Shown here one piece after another: positions 51,417 to 60,148 of a DNA stretch of 64,000 nt; the stretch's first letter is position 1; each line of letters starts with the position of its first letter. The position numbers and the translations under genes are program-made. Location: NCBI GenBank assembly GCA_946542925.1, contig CAMNLA010000021.1, forward strand, positions 1 through 64,000. The letters are read 5' to 3'. Below the pieces are notes generated by a model that made no database searches, was not told the DNA's origin, and saw only the letters and a list, made by a program, of their open reading frames with translations. The DNA is from UBA4363 sp002393965. GTDB taxonomy: Bacteria > Bacteroidota > Bacteroidia > Bacteroidales > Paludibacteraceae.

Positions 51417-51424
51417 TATCTTTG
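51417..51424 (+). promoter_or_regulatory. TATCTTTG -7 box of rho with a ~270-base leader
   Basis: The box lies just after tilS and about 274 bases before the rho ATG. The leader contains a small AGAATGA/TCATTCT hairpin (about 51434-51472) and otherwise no clear structure or gene. Confidence 0.45.
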
Positions 51425-51697
51425 CAGAGCATTCAAGAATGACAGAAGCGAAAGGGTAATTCATTCTATAATGCTTTCCTCTCTTTTAATATTAAGGATT
51501 GTTTGGGATTTGTTTTGATAGTCGGATACAGTCCTTGTTTCTCTTCTTTTTCTGAAACTTTATAACTTAACTGACAGACTTTGCTATGTCTTTCTATGCC
51601 ATTAAAGTGGGCTAGTGTCTCCAGAATAGAAGCTGTATACATATCTCTGAATAGCAGAAATTATTTAAACCGAATCACAAAGATTAAAAGATATTAT

Positions 51698-53545
51698 ATG
51701 TATAACATTATTGAGTTGAGTGAAAAAACCTTGCCCGAATTACGAATGATTGCGGAAAATCTTGGAGTATCAGGAAACTCTTATGAGAAAGAGGATCTGA
51801 TTTATAAGATCTTAGATCAACAAGCAATCAATCAGGTATTGACTACGGATGCGGAAACTCCAAGTACTCCAGTGCGAAAGCGTGGTAGAAGAAAAAAGTC
51901 AGAGATTCAGGCAGAGCAAAACGAACAGGAAGGTAGTTTGACGGAGGAACAACAGGAATCTGAAAAAACAACACAGAAGGATGTTTCTGATGGAGAGATT
52001 GAAGGACAGAAAAAAAAGGGACGTAGAAAGAAAGTTGTCAAGGTCGAATCTGAAAATACAGACGTTCCATCTCAGAATCTAAAGCAGGAAGATCACCAAA
52101 CAGAAGAACAGAAAGAGGATTCTCAGACGCAAAAGCAAGGGGAAAGTCCTGCCATTGTTCGTACACGCCCTCTTCCTGGTAGGAATTCTGTTGGAAACCG
52201 GACTCGAAACACCGACCGGCAGAATCAAGTTAGACGTGATATGACATCAAGGAATACAGGATCGCGTTATGCGACATCTTCAACTCGTTCCAGTAGAGTA
52301 CAGGAACCTGTGCGTCAACCGATTCCGGCTGAGAAGGAGACAGCATCTTCCTCTTTTGATGACGATGATATGGGGTTTGATCCTGAATATCGTCGTTCAG
52401 TCGTAAAACGAACAGAACCATTCTATGAGTTTGACAATATCCTGGAAGCAACAGGAGTTCTTGAAATTATGCCTGATGGATATGGTTTTTTACGTAGTCC
52501 GGACTATAATTACTTTAGTTCTCCCGATGATATTTATGTTTCAGGAAGCCAGATTAGAAATTATGGTCTCAAAGTAGGGGATACGGTTAGATGTAACATT
52601 CGCCCTCCTAAAGAAGGTGAAAAATACTTTCCTTTGGGACGTATCCTCGAAATCAATGGAAGACAACCGGAATTTGTTAGAGACCGTGTCGATTTTGAGC
52701 ATTTGACTCCCGTATTTCCGAATGAGAAATTCAACCTGACGGCAGGACAGCAGAATCTTTCAGTTCGTGTGGTGGATTTATTCTCTCCGATTGGAAAGGG
52801 ACAACGTGGATTAATAGTAGCTCAACCGAAAACGGGTAAGACAATGCTTCTGAAAGATATTGCTAATGCTATTGCAGCCAATCACCCAGAGGTGTATATG
52901 ATTGTACTGCTCGTTGATGAACGGCCAGAAGAAGTGACAGATATGCAACGAAGCGTCAAAGCCGAAGTGGTTGCCTCTACGTTCGATGAACCCGCGGAGA
53001 AACATGTTAAGGTGGCAAATATGGTACACGAAAAGGCTAAACGTCTTGTCGAATGTGGTCATGATGTGGTGATTCTCTTGGATTCTATCACGCGTCTTGC
53101 CAGAGCATACAACACGGTATCTCCTGCTTCTGGCAAGGTCCTGTCAGGAGGTGTTGAGGCTAATGCACTTCAAAAACCGAAGCGATTCTTCGGTGCTGCA
53201 CGTAATATCGAGAATGGTGGCTCTCTTACCATTATTGCCACGGCATTGACCGAAACGGGATCAAAAATGGATGATGTGATTTTTGAGGAATTCAAGGGAA
53301 CGGGTAATATGGAACTGCAGTTGGATCGACGCCTTGCTAATAAACGTATCTTCCCAGCCGTAGATATAACAGCCAGCAGTACCCGACGCGATGATTTGCT
53401 ACTTGACCAGCCGACTATGAGCAAGATGTGGGCTCTGCGTACCTATCTTTCCGATATGACTTCTATCGAGGCAATGGAATTTGTGAAGAAGCAAATGGAA
53501 CGGACAAGTAGCAACGAGGAATTTCTTGTTACAATGAGTAAGTAA
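51698..53545 (+). CDS. rho: Transcription termination factor Rho with long disordered insertion
   Basis: A 615-residue Rho. The N-terminal helical domain is at 1-45 (LSEKTLPELRMIAENLGVSG). Then comes a low-complexity insertion of about 195 residues (46-240), rich in Glu, Gln, Lys, Ser, Arg, Thr, then the RNA-binding cold-shock-like domain (from about 244: GVLEIMPDGYGFLRS, then SPDDIYVS) and the hexameric ATPase (Walker A QPKTGKT near 374; VVILLDSITRLARAYN; Q/R-loop region). Insertion of this kind is known in gut Bacteroides Rho, where it drives condensate formation. The ATG at 51698 is used because upstream in-frame codons are not Rho-like. Confidence 0.96.
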   Translation: MYNIIELSEKTLPELRMIAENLGVSGNSYEKEDLIYKILDQQAINQVLTTDAETPSTPVRKRGRRKKSEIQAEQNEQEGSLTEEQQESEKTTQKDVSDGEIEGQKKKGRRKKVVKVESENTDVPSQNLKQEDHQTEEQKEDSQTQKQGESPAIVRTRPLPGRNSVGNRTRNTDRQNQVRRDMTSRNTGSRYATSSTRSSRVQEPVRQPIPAEKETASSSFDDDDMGFDPEYRRSVVKRTEPFYEFDNILEATGVLEIMPDGYGFLRSPDYNYFSSPDDIYVSGSQIRNYGLKVGDTVRCNIRPPKEGEKYFPLGRILEINGRQPEFVRDRVDFEHLTPVFPNEKFNLTAGQQNLSVRVVDLFSPIGKGQRGLIVAQPKTGKTMLLKDIANAIAANHPEVYMIVLLVDERPEEVTDMQRSVKAEVVASTFDEPAEKHVKVANMVHEKAKRLVECGHDVVILLDSITRLARAYNTVSPASGKVLSGGVEANALQKPKRFFGAARNIENGGSLTIIATALTETGSKMDDVIFEEFKGTGNMELQLDRRLANKRIFPAVDITASSTRRDDLLLDQPTMSKMWALRTYLSDMTSIEAMEFVKKQMERTSSNEEFLVTMSK

Positions 53546-53580
53546 TTCATGTATAACATAACCTTTAATCTTATTTATAA

Positions 53581-53991
53581 ATGAAGTGCAGGATAATTGT
53601 TTTTTTCTCTCTGTTTCTTTCTCTCTCGTTCTCCCTGTCTGCTCAGATAGAAACGAAAATCATAGGAACATGGGTAGTTGATTCTGTCAGTGAAAACAAG
53701 AACACACGCTTGAATAATTACGAAGGAAAGCAGATAGACAAACTTAAGAAAAGTACGGTTGTCTTTTCTGCGGATCACCATGCCCGTTTCAAACTATTCC
53801 TTTCTCGGTTTAATATCGGAGACGGATATTGGTACTACAATGAGCAGAAAGATGTGATTATCATAACTAAATGGAGCAATCGGAAACACGATTTGATGCG
53901 TCTATGGTACGATGAGCTGGAGAATGGTAATCTGAAGTTTTATATCGATGGTACTCCGTTTGAGATTTATGTCCACAAGACTGAAGATTGA
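53581..53991 (+). CDS. Small exported protein, lipocalin-like
   Basis: A 136-residue protein with a signal peptide ending at SLSAQ (about residue 22). The mature part starts KIIGTWVVDSVSENKN, which recalls the G-x-W of lipocalin-like domains common in Bacteroidota; several beta-strands follow (STVVFSADHHARFKLFL, DGYWYYNEQKDVIIITKWSN). It could bind a small hydrophobic ligand, but this is a fold guess. It follows rho by 35 bases and ends before a strong bidirectional terminator. Confidence 0.65.
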   Translation: MKCRIIVFFSLFLSLSFSLSAQIETKIIGTWVVDSVSENKNTRLNNYEGKQIDKLKKSTVVFSADHHARFKLFLSRFNIGDGYWYYNEQKDVIIITKWSNRKHDLMRLWYDELENGNLKFYIDGTPFEIYVHKTED

Positions 53992-54056
53992 ATAAGACGA
54001 GGGTGCCTGCCATTCATGGTATAACAGTTTGTTCTATAAGAGAATGGTTATCGTCT

Positions 54057-54102
54057 AAAAAAAACAAAACCGAGCTATTTTAGTAGCCCGGTTTTGTTTT
54101 TA
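54057..54102. terminator. Bidirectional terminator between the lipocalin-like and thioesterase genes
   Basis: AAAACAAAACCG pairs with CGGTTTTGTTTT, with CTA/TAG inside; A-run on the left, T-run on the right. Confidence 0.88.
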
Positions 54103-54145
54103 GCTTTTCCTTATCAAGGTTATTTCTTCTTAAGAGAAAGAGCTG

Positions 54146-54523
54146 TCATGATAACTTATTCATAAATTTTTCAGGGGAAATAATGAATCGGTTGTGCTTT
54201 GCCGTTCCTATGATTTCTCCTTTGGCATTCTTTGCTTCAATGTCGAATGTCAGTTTTCTTCCGTCTATTTGTGTTAGGAGAGCCGTACAGGTGATTTGTT
54301 CTCCTACTTTTGAGGCTTTAATGTGTTCTATGTGTATTGAGATTCCCACAGTGTCACTTCCGTTTTCAAGCTGATGTGCGACAACTTTCATGGCTGTGTT
54401 CTCCATCAGTGCCGCCAGAGCGGGTGTGGCATAGACTGGGAGATTACCCGAACCGAGAAAAGCCGCGGTGTCTTTTTCTTGTACAATGTACGTCTGTGTC
54501 AGTCTTATTCCTGTCTGAGTCAT
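54146..54523 (-). CDS. Hotdog-fold thioesterase (FlK-like)
   Basis: A 125-residue protein with the hotdog pattern of fluoroacetyl-CoA-thioesterase-like enzymes: VYATPALAALMENTAMKVV (the E near residue 41 and T as catalytic candidates), SDTVGISIHIEHIKASKVGE (His as third residue), and a strand-rich C-terminus. Such enzymes hydrolyse acyl-CoA thioesters, perhaps for detoxification or CoA recycling; the fluoro-substrate specificity need not hold here. It starts 11 bases after the prfC stop on the same strand, so the two are cotranscribed. Confidence 0.82.
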   Translation of the reverse strand: MTQTGIRLTQTYIVQEKDTAAFLGSGNLPVYATPALAALMENTAMKVVAHQLENGSDTVGISIHIEHIKASKVGEQITCTALLTQIDGRKLTFDIEAKNAKGEIIGTAKHNRFIISPEKFMNKLS

Positions 54524-54534
54524 TTTTTATGGTT

Positions 54535-56112
54535 TTAGAATTCGGAGGAGAAATGGAAACGAATTTTGGGAAAGTCCTGTCTGGCCATCTGTAGCATGTA
54601 ACCCGAATCGGCAAGGAATACATCTCGATCAGAAGTGTCTTTCGCCATGTATTGCATTTTGCGACGTTTGAAGTTCTCCAACTCAACAGCATCGTCACTT
54701 TCAACCCAGCATGCCTTGTACAGAGAAACAGGTTCCCATCGGCAAAGGGCATTGTACTCATGTTCCAAACGGTATTGGATTACTTCAAACTGAAGCTGCC
54801 CAACCGTGCCGATTATTTTGCGTCCATTGAACTGGTTTACGAAAAGTTGTGCAACACCTTCATCCATCAATTGTCGGACACCTTTTTCCAATTGTTTTGC
54901 TTTCATCGGATCAGCATTGTCGATATACTTGAACAATTCAGGCGAAAAAGAGGGAAGACCCTTGAAATGCAAGTTCTCACCTGATGTCAGCGTGTCACCT
55001 ATCTTGAACGTCCCTCCGCTGTCTGGCAATCCAACGATGTCGCCGGCATAGGCTTCGTCCACCACCTCTTTTTTCTGTGCCATAAAAGCTGTTGGTGAGG
55101 AAAATTTCATCTGTCTTCCAGAACGTATATGTTGATAGTTTGTATTTCGTTCAAATTTTCCAGAACAAATCTTTACAAATGCAATGCAGGAGCGATGATT
55201 GGGATCCATGTTTGCATGTATCTTAAAGACAAAGCCAGAGAATGAAGGTTCCTCGGGTCTTACCTCGCGCTCCTCCGATAGAACTGCACGAGGACAAGGT
55301 GCAATCTCAATAAAGCAGTCTAGTAATTCTTTCACGCCGAAATTGTTCAGAGCCGAACCGAAAAAGACAGGTGCCAGTTCTCCACTTAGATAGTCTGCTT
55401 TGTCGAATGTGTCATAAACACCGTTAATCAGCTCCAGATCTTCTCGCAGTTGTTTGGCATCATCTTCTCCTACGTGTTCGTCCAGTTCCTTCGAATCAAT
55501 GTCAATTTCTATCGATTCAGTTACTGTCTGTTTGGAAGGACGATATAACGATAGGCTTTCTTTATGGATGTTATAGACACCCTTGAATTTTTCGCCTTGA
55601 TTGATAGGCCACGTTAACGGACGTACCTTGATTTTCAATTCTTCCTCCAATTCGTCAAGTAGGTCAAAAGGGTTCTTTCCGTTACGATCCGTTTTATTTA
55701 CAAATATCATGACAGGAGTATTCCGCATCCGGCATACCTCCATCAGACGGCGTGTCTGTTTCTCTACTCCCTTTGCGATGTCAACGACTATAATGACACT
55801 GTCCACTGCAGTCAGAGTGCGGAACGTGTCTTCAGCAAAGTCCTCGTGTCCTGGCGTGTCTAATATGTTAATCTTAAAGTGTTCATATTCGAATCCCATG
55901 ACAGAGGTTGCTACCGAGATTCCTCGTTGCTTTTCGATCTCCATCCAGTCCGACGTTGCCGTCTTCTTGATTTTATTTGACTTTACTGCTCCTGCAACAT
56001 GTATGGCCCCTCCGAATAACAGTAATTTTTCGGTCAGTGTCGTTTTTCCGGCATCGGGGTGGGATATAATGGCAAATGTCCTTCTGCGCTCTATTTCTTC
56101 TTGCAGCGTCAT
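54535..56112 (-). CDS. prfC: Peptide chain release factor 3
   Basis: A 525-residue translational GTPase that recycles RF1/RF2 from the ribosome. G1 SHPDAGKTTLTEK (17-29), G2 region QRGISVATSV, G3 DTPGHEDF, G4 NKTDR, and the RF3-specific later domains (FSGFVFKIHANMDPNHR, VGLPDSGGTFKIGDTLT, VGQLQFEVIQYRLEHEY) are present and full length. It is first in a two-gene unit with the thioesterase and divergent from the EamA permease. Confidence 0.96.
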   Translation of the reverse strand: MTLQEEIERRRTFAIISHPDAGKTTLTEKLLLFGGAIHVAGAVKSNKIKKTATSDWMEIEKQRGISVATSVMGFEYEHFKINILDTPGHEDFAEDTFRTLTAVDSVIIVVDIAKGVEKQTRRLMEVCRMRNTPVMIFVNKTDRNGKNPFDLLDELEEELKIKVRPLTWPINQGEKFKGVYNIHKESLSLYRPSKQTVTESIEIDIDSKELDEHVGEDDAKQLREDLELINGVYDTFDKADYLSGELAPVFFGSALNNFGVKELLDCFIEIAPCPRAVLSEEREVRPEEPSFSGFVFKIHANMDPNHRSCIAFVKICSGKFERNTNYQHIRSGRQMKFSSPTAFMAQKKEVVDEAYAGDIVGLPDSGGTFKIGDTLTSGENLHFKGLPSFSPELFKYIDNADPMKAKQLEKGVRQLMDEGVAQLFVNQFNGRKIIGTVGQLQFEVIQYRLEHEYNALCRWEPVSLYKACWVESDDAVELENFKRRKMQYMAKDTSDRDVFLADSGYMLQMARQDFPKIRFHFSSEF

Positions 56113-56143
56113 GTTTTAATTTGAATCTGAAAATTTGGAGTTG

Positions 56144-56174
56144 CAAAGATAGTGAAAAAATGAACGTATCTTTG
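56144..56174. promoter_or_regulatory. Back-to-back -7 boxes of prfC and the EamA permease gene
   Basis: Minus-strand TATCTTTG (56144-56151) and plus-strand TATCTTTG (56167-56174) are only 15 bases apart, so the two polymerases may compete. The plus box excludes the earlier in-frame permease starts (56076, 56160). Confidence 0.65.
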
Positions 56175-56198
56175 TCTGGCGTTTTTTACATGTACACG

Positions 56199-57137
56199 AT
56201 GGCGGATACTTCTCTCAGAGGACATGCTTCGATTTTGGCGGCTTCGGTCATGTGGGGAATCATGGCTCCTGTTGCAAAAGTTGCTATGACGGTTATTTCT
56301 CCTTTCATGCTGACGACTTTGCGCTTGGTGGGTGGGGCTCTGCTTTTTTGGCTTGTCTCTTTATGTGTGGGACATTCCGAACGCGTTGCTCTGCACGATT
56401 TCCCTCGCCTGTTTCTTGCTTCACTCTTTGCCTTTGTATTTAATCAGGGACTCTTCCTGACTGGGCTCTCTTTGACTACCCCCATTGACGCCTCTGTTAT
56501 CACCACCCTGTTGCCAGTCTTTACTATGGTATTGGCTGCCATTCTCCTGCACGAACCCATTTCCGGTCCGAAGGTTTTGGGTATCGTATTGGGGGCTGCT
56601 GGAGCCCTGATCTTGATACTCTCCAATGTCGATGCGTTTCACTCAGTGAACAATGGATCTTGGTTAGGGGATGTCCTCTGTATGCTCGCGCAGTTCTCTT
56701 TTGCATGCTATCTTGCCGGATTTCAGAACCTGACCCGGAAATATTCATCACTTACCATTAATAAGTGGATTTTTACTTGTGCATCGTTGTGTTGTATTCC
56801 CATTACGTTATCTGACTTCTATGCTTTGAATCTCCAATCTCTTCCTATCGAAGCTGTTCTGGAGGTGACGTATGTAGTATTCTTTGGATCGTTTCTTGCC
56901 TACCTCTGTTACGTGGCAGGTCAGCGAATGCTCAGGCCTACTGTGGTCAGTATGTATAACTATACGCAGCCCATTGTAGCCTCGGTTCTGGCGATTGTCA
57001 TGGGAATGGGGGTGCTGACGCTGACAAAGGTGTTGGCTGTTGTTCTTGTATTTGTCGGAGTTTATGCCGTTACACTTTCCAAATCTCGTCAGGATTTGCA
57101 GCGGGAACAAAGAATAGCTGGAAGGGAGGAACGATGA
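56199..57137 (+). CDS. EamA/DMT-superfamily permease
   Basis: A 312-residue membrane protein with about ten helices in two EamA repeats: ILAASVMWGIMAPVAKVAMT at the start and GDVLCMLAQFSFACYLAG at the middle, with LLPVFTMVLAAILLHEPISG as the typical end of repeat one. Family members export amino acids, nucleotide sugars or metabolites; substrate unknown. ATG at 56199 (or 56190) is chosen because the promoter box lies just upstream. The stop overlaps the start of the Dna2-like gene (ATGA), so the two are translationally coupled, though no functional link is known. Confidence 0.87.
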   Translation: MADTSLRGHASILAASVMWGIMAPVAKVAMTVISPFMLTTLRLVGGALLFWLVSLCVGHSERVALHDFPRLFLASLFAFVFNQGLFLTGLSLTTPIDASVITTLLPVFTMVLAAILLHEPISGPKVLGIVLGAAGALILILSNVDAFHSVNNGSWLGDVLCMLAQFSFACYLAGFQNLTRKYSSLTINKWIFTCASLCCIPITLSDFYALNLQSLPIEAVLEVTYVVFFGSFLAYLCYVAGQRMLRPTVVSMYNYTQPIVASVLAIVMGMGVLTLTKVLAVVLVFVGVYAVTLSKSRQDLQREQRIAGREER

Positions 57138-60100
57138 AGGACGGTTACTGGAGAATGGTCGTTGTCGCATCGCAGGATGGTGTCATGACGCTGTCTAGGG
57201 TTGCGCGTACGGGGGAAGAACCGGATGTGCAGCGTTACCGTGCGAAAGGCTCGGCACCGGAGGGAACTCGTTTCAATGTGCTGCAACCGCATGTGAATGC
57301 GTTTGGTGATTTGGAGGACTGTTTTTTGGTCTATGAACCAGATTATTTGGTTGATGTCACTGCCGTCGCTCGTTGTTTTGGATCGTATGCGGATGATTCT
57401 GTGGTATCTTTGCTCTCACGGTTTGAACCTTCGGACGATTCTCCGGCAATACTTTTAGGTTCTTTTGCTTCTCAGTTGCTGGATGAGGCAATCTATGATC
57501 GTGGCAATTCCTCTTCCGACTATCGCGATAGTGTACAACGTTTTTTTCGAAGCAATGCACTTCCATTGGCAACCTGTAGTGATTTTTCCCGCCAGTGGCA
57601 CGATGAGGCTCGGCGCCAGCAAATCAACCTGCGCAACATGATGTCTTCCGTCAATAGAGACAAAGCGCTGGTCGAACCTTCGTTCGTCTGCGAGGCACTT
57701 GGCTTGCAGGGACGTATTGACCTCCTTCAGAGCGATGGTCTCCTGCTGGTCGAACAGAAGTCGGGCAAATGGAGCATGGACCAGGGCCATCGGATTGCTC
57801 ATTATGTGCAGATGTTGCTCTATTTGGCTGTATTGAAATACAATTTTCACATCGAATCCTCTCAGGTTGCAGCCTATCTTCTCTATTCAAAGTATCCTGA
57901 TGGTCTGTTACGAGAGGCTGAGTCTCCATCCCTTCTGAAACGTGCCCTTCGGATTCGTAACGATATCGTCAGGGATGAACTGAATATGACGGATTATGAG
58001 GGGGTGCGTCAACAACTTGGCGGACTTCGGGTGGAAGAACTAAATAGCAAAGGGTGTCACCCCCATCTTTGGGAGCCTTATATCCGTCCTAAGTTACAGG
58101 CGATTATCCAGCCGATTCAGAATGCAGACGAACTCTCTCTCTCATATTTCTATCGTTTCTTTGCTTTTCTTGAACGTGAGCAGGTTCTGCAAAAGGTGGG
58201 CCCATCCGTACTGAATCGTCGTCGTCCCGATGCCCGTTGGTTGCGAACTTATCCTGGAAAGGAGTTCGGTCTTTCTGGTATGTGGAATCTGTCTCCGGAT
58301 GAGAAACGAAGATCCGGCGACCTTTTAGATGGATTGACCATACAGCGGCTTACTAAAAACGAACGGGGAGACGTCGAGGTGGTTACGCTACTGCGTCCTC
58401 AGGGGGAATCGGATGTCTTTCCGAATTTCAGGGTTGGCGATACAGTAGCGCTCTTTCACTACCCCAATAATGGAGTGCCCGATGTCCGAAGGACCATAGA
58501 ACACCGTGCTACGCTGGTAGAAATAACGCGGGCATTCGTCTCGGTTCGCCTTCGCAGTCCGCAGCGCAACGAAAAGGTTTTTGCTGTCTCCCGTTCCACA
58601 TCGAAACATTGGGCTCTCGAACATGATTTTATGGGAGCTTCTTTCGGCGCTCTCTATCGGGGACTTCATGCGCTTTTATTAGCTGATTCTCAGCGACGTT
58701 TGTTGCTGTTGGGCAAACGCCCCCCTCGCGTTGATCGCCAGTTGCGTCTTTCTTCTGACTATGGCGCTTTCAATCCCCTCGTTTTGAAAGCGAAACAGGC
58801 TCGTGATTTCTTTCTTCTGGTCGGTCCGCCAGGTACTGGCAAGACTTCTTTTGGACTGATCAATATCTTGAAGGAGGAACTCCTCTCGGATTCGTCGAAT
58901 GCTGTATTGTTGCTTTCCTACACCAACCGGGCTGTGGATGAGATTTGCAGCAAACTGCTCAAAGAGGATATTGATTTCATACGGATTGGTAACGGATGGA
59001 CAACTGACGAAGCGTATCTTGATCATCTCTTGAACCGTAGAATGAAGGATAAGGATAATGTGTCTGCCATAAGGGAGGAACTGATGCGCGTTCGGGTTTT
59101 CGTCTCTACAGTTGCTTCTCTTAATGTAAACCAGCGCATATTTCGTCTTCGTTCATTTTCTTTGGCCATCGTGGACGAGGCCTCTCAAATTTTGGAGCCT
59201 TACTTGATTTCGCTCCTTTCAGCCCGTTGCCAGTCTCCGGGTCCTTCCTCTCAACCCAATGCCATTGGGCGGTTTGTACTCATCGGTGACGAGAAGCAGT
59301 TGCCTGCCGTAGTCCTCCAGCCTCGTGACGAATCTGTTGTGCGTGAAAAGTTGTTGATCGAGAGAGGAATTCGCGATTGTCGCGAATCGCTTTTCGGACG
59401 TTTGTTGCGCAACTGCCGCGACCAGTTGGATGTCGTCCATGTGTTTTCTAGACAGGGACGCATGCACCCTGATGTGGCGGATTTTGCCAATCGGACGTTT
59501 TACGGTGCCACCCTGCTCCCTGTCGGACTTCCTCATCAGGTAGAGGCGCTTTCTCTTTCGCCTGCTGATGATGCTGACGAATTGGAACGTATGGTAGCCA
59601 CACATCGCACGTTGTTTCTTCCTTGCGTGCCCGCTTTTCGCAATGACGACTCCGATGCCTTTCAGAATCAGAATTTGGACGAGGCGCGTCTCGCTGCCCG
59701 TCTTGCTGGTGTCATCTTCCGTCTTTATGTCAAAGGCGGGATACCATTCGATGTTCGCCAATCGCTTGGTATCATCGTCCCTTACCGTAGCCAGATTACT
59801 GCTGTACGTCGTCAGATAGAACGGCTATCAGGAGGGGTGAACTATGCGCCTCTGCTCTCGGTCACCATTGACACCGTCGAACGCTTTCAGGGTAGCGAGC
59901 GTGACGTTATCATCTACAGCACGACGGTTCAGCATCCGGAACAATTGGATTTCCTTACCGAAAGTACTTTCACGGACGACGATGGAGTCTCGGTGGACCG
60001 CAAACTCAATGTGGCTTTGACTCGTGCCAGAAAACAACTTTTCGTTATTGGTAATCCGGAGGTCCTCCGACACAATCCGATCTACAATCTCCTTATCTCA

Positions 60101-60148
60101 CAGTGGGAGTCCTATTCTTCCGATTCCTCTTCCTCAGACTCGTTCTGA
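57134..60148 (+). CDS. Dna2-like nuclease-helicase (PD-(D/E)XK plus SF1B)
   Basis: A 1004-residue two-domain protein. The N-terminal half contains a PD-(D/E)XK nuclease core: GRIDLLQSDGLLLVEQKSGK with D196, E207 and K209, followed by a QMLLYLAVL helix. The C-terminal half is a superfamily 1B helicase: Walker A GPPGTGKT (564-571), Walker B VDEAS (680-684), GDEKQLPAVV, a QGRMHPDV segment, GIIVPYRSQI and ERFQGSERDVII, ending with LNVALTRARKQLFVIG (motif VI). The layout resembles eukaryotic Dna2; no Fe-S cysteine set is apparent in the nuclease half. It would process DNA flaps or ends. It is coupled to the EamA gene and its tail overlaps addB in antisense by 37 bases. Confidence 0.87.
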   Translation: MKDGYWRMVVVASQDGVMTLSRVARTGEEPDVQRYRAKGSAPEGTRFNVLQPHVNAFGDLEDCFLVYEPDYLVDVTAVARCFGSYADDSVVSLLSRFEPSDDSPAILLGSFASQLLDEAIYDRGNSSSDYRDSVQRFFRSNALPLATCSDFSRQWHDEARRQQINLRNMMSSVNRDKALVEPSFVCEALGLQGRIDLLQSDGLLLVEQKSGKWSMDQGHRIAHYVQMLLYLAVLKYNFHIESSQVAAYLLYSKYPDGLLREAESPSLLKRALRIRNDIVRDELNMTDYEGVRQQLGGLRVEELNSKGCHPHLWEPYIRPKLQAIIQPIQNADELSLSYFYRFFAFLEREQVLQKVGPSVLNRRRPDARWLRTYPGKEFGLSGMWNLSPDEKRRSGDLLDGLTIQRLTKNERGDVEVVTLLRPQGESDVFPNFRVGDTVALFHYPNNGVPDVRRTIEHRATLVEITRAFVSVRLRSPQRNEKVFAVSRSTSKHWALEHDFMGASFGALYRGLHALLLADSQRRLLLLGKRPPRVDRQLRLSSDYGAFNPLVLKAKQARDFFLLVGPPGTGKTSFGLINILKEELLSDSSNAVLLLSYTNRAVDEICSKLLKEDIDFIRIGNGWTTDEAYLDHLLNRRMKDKDNVSAIREELMRVRVFVSTVASLNVNQRIFRLRSFSLAIVDEASQILEPYLISLLSARCQSPGPSSQPNAIGRFVLIGDEKQLPAVVLQPRDESVVREKLLIERGIRDCRESLFGRLLRNCRDQLDVVHVFSRQGRMHPDVADFANRTFYGATLLPVGLPHQVEALSLSPADDADELERMVATHRTLFLPCVPAFRNDDSDAFQNQNLDEARLAARLAGVIFRLYVKGGIPFDVRQSLGIIVPYRSQITAVRRQIERLSGGVNYAPLLSVTIDTVERFQGSERDVIIYSTTVQHPEQLDFLTESTFTDDDGVSVDRKLNVALTRARKQLFVIGNPEVLRHNPIYNLLISQWESYSSDSSSSDSF

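Noticed and set aside
51581..51697. N-terminal extension of Rho by 39 residues
   Set aside because: The sequence is unlike any Rho N-terminus; the ATG at 51698 starts the conserved domain.
59219..59761. Minus-strand open frame of 180 codons
   Set aside because: It is antisense to the helicase domain of the Dna2-like gene, with no family resemblance.
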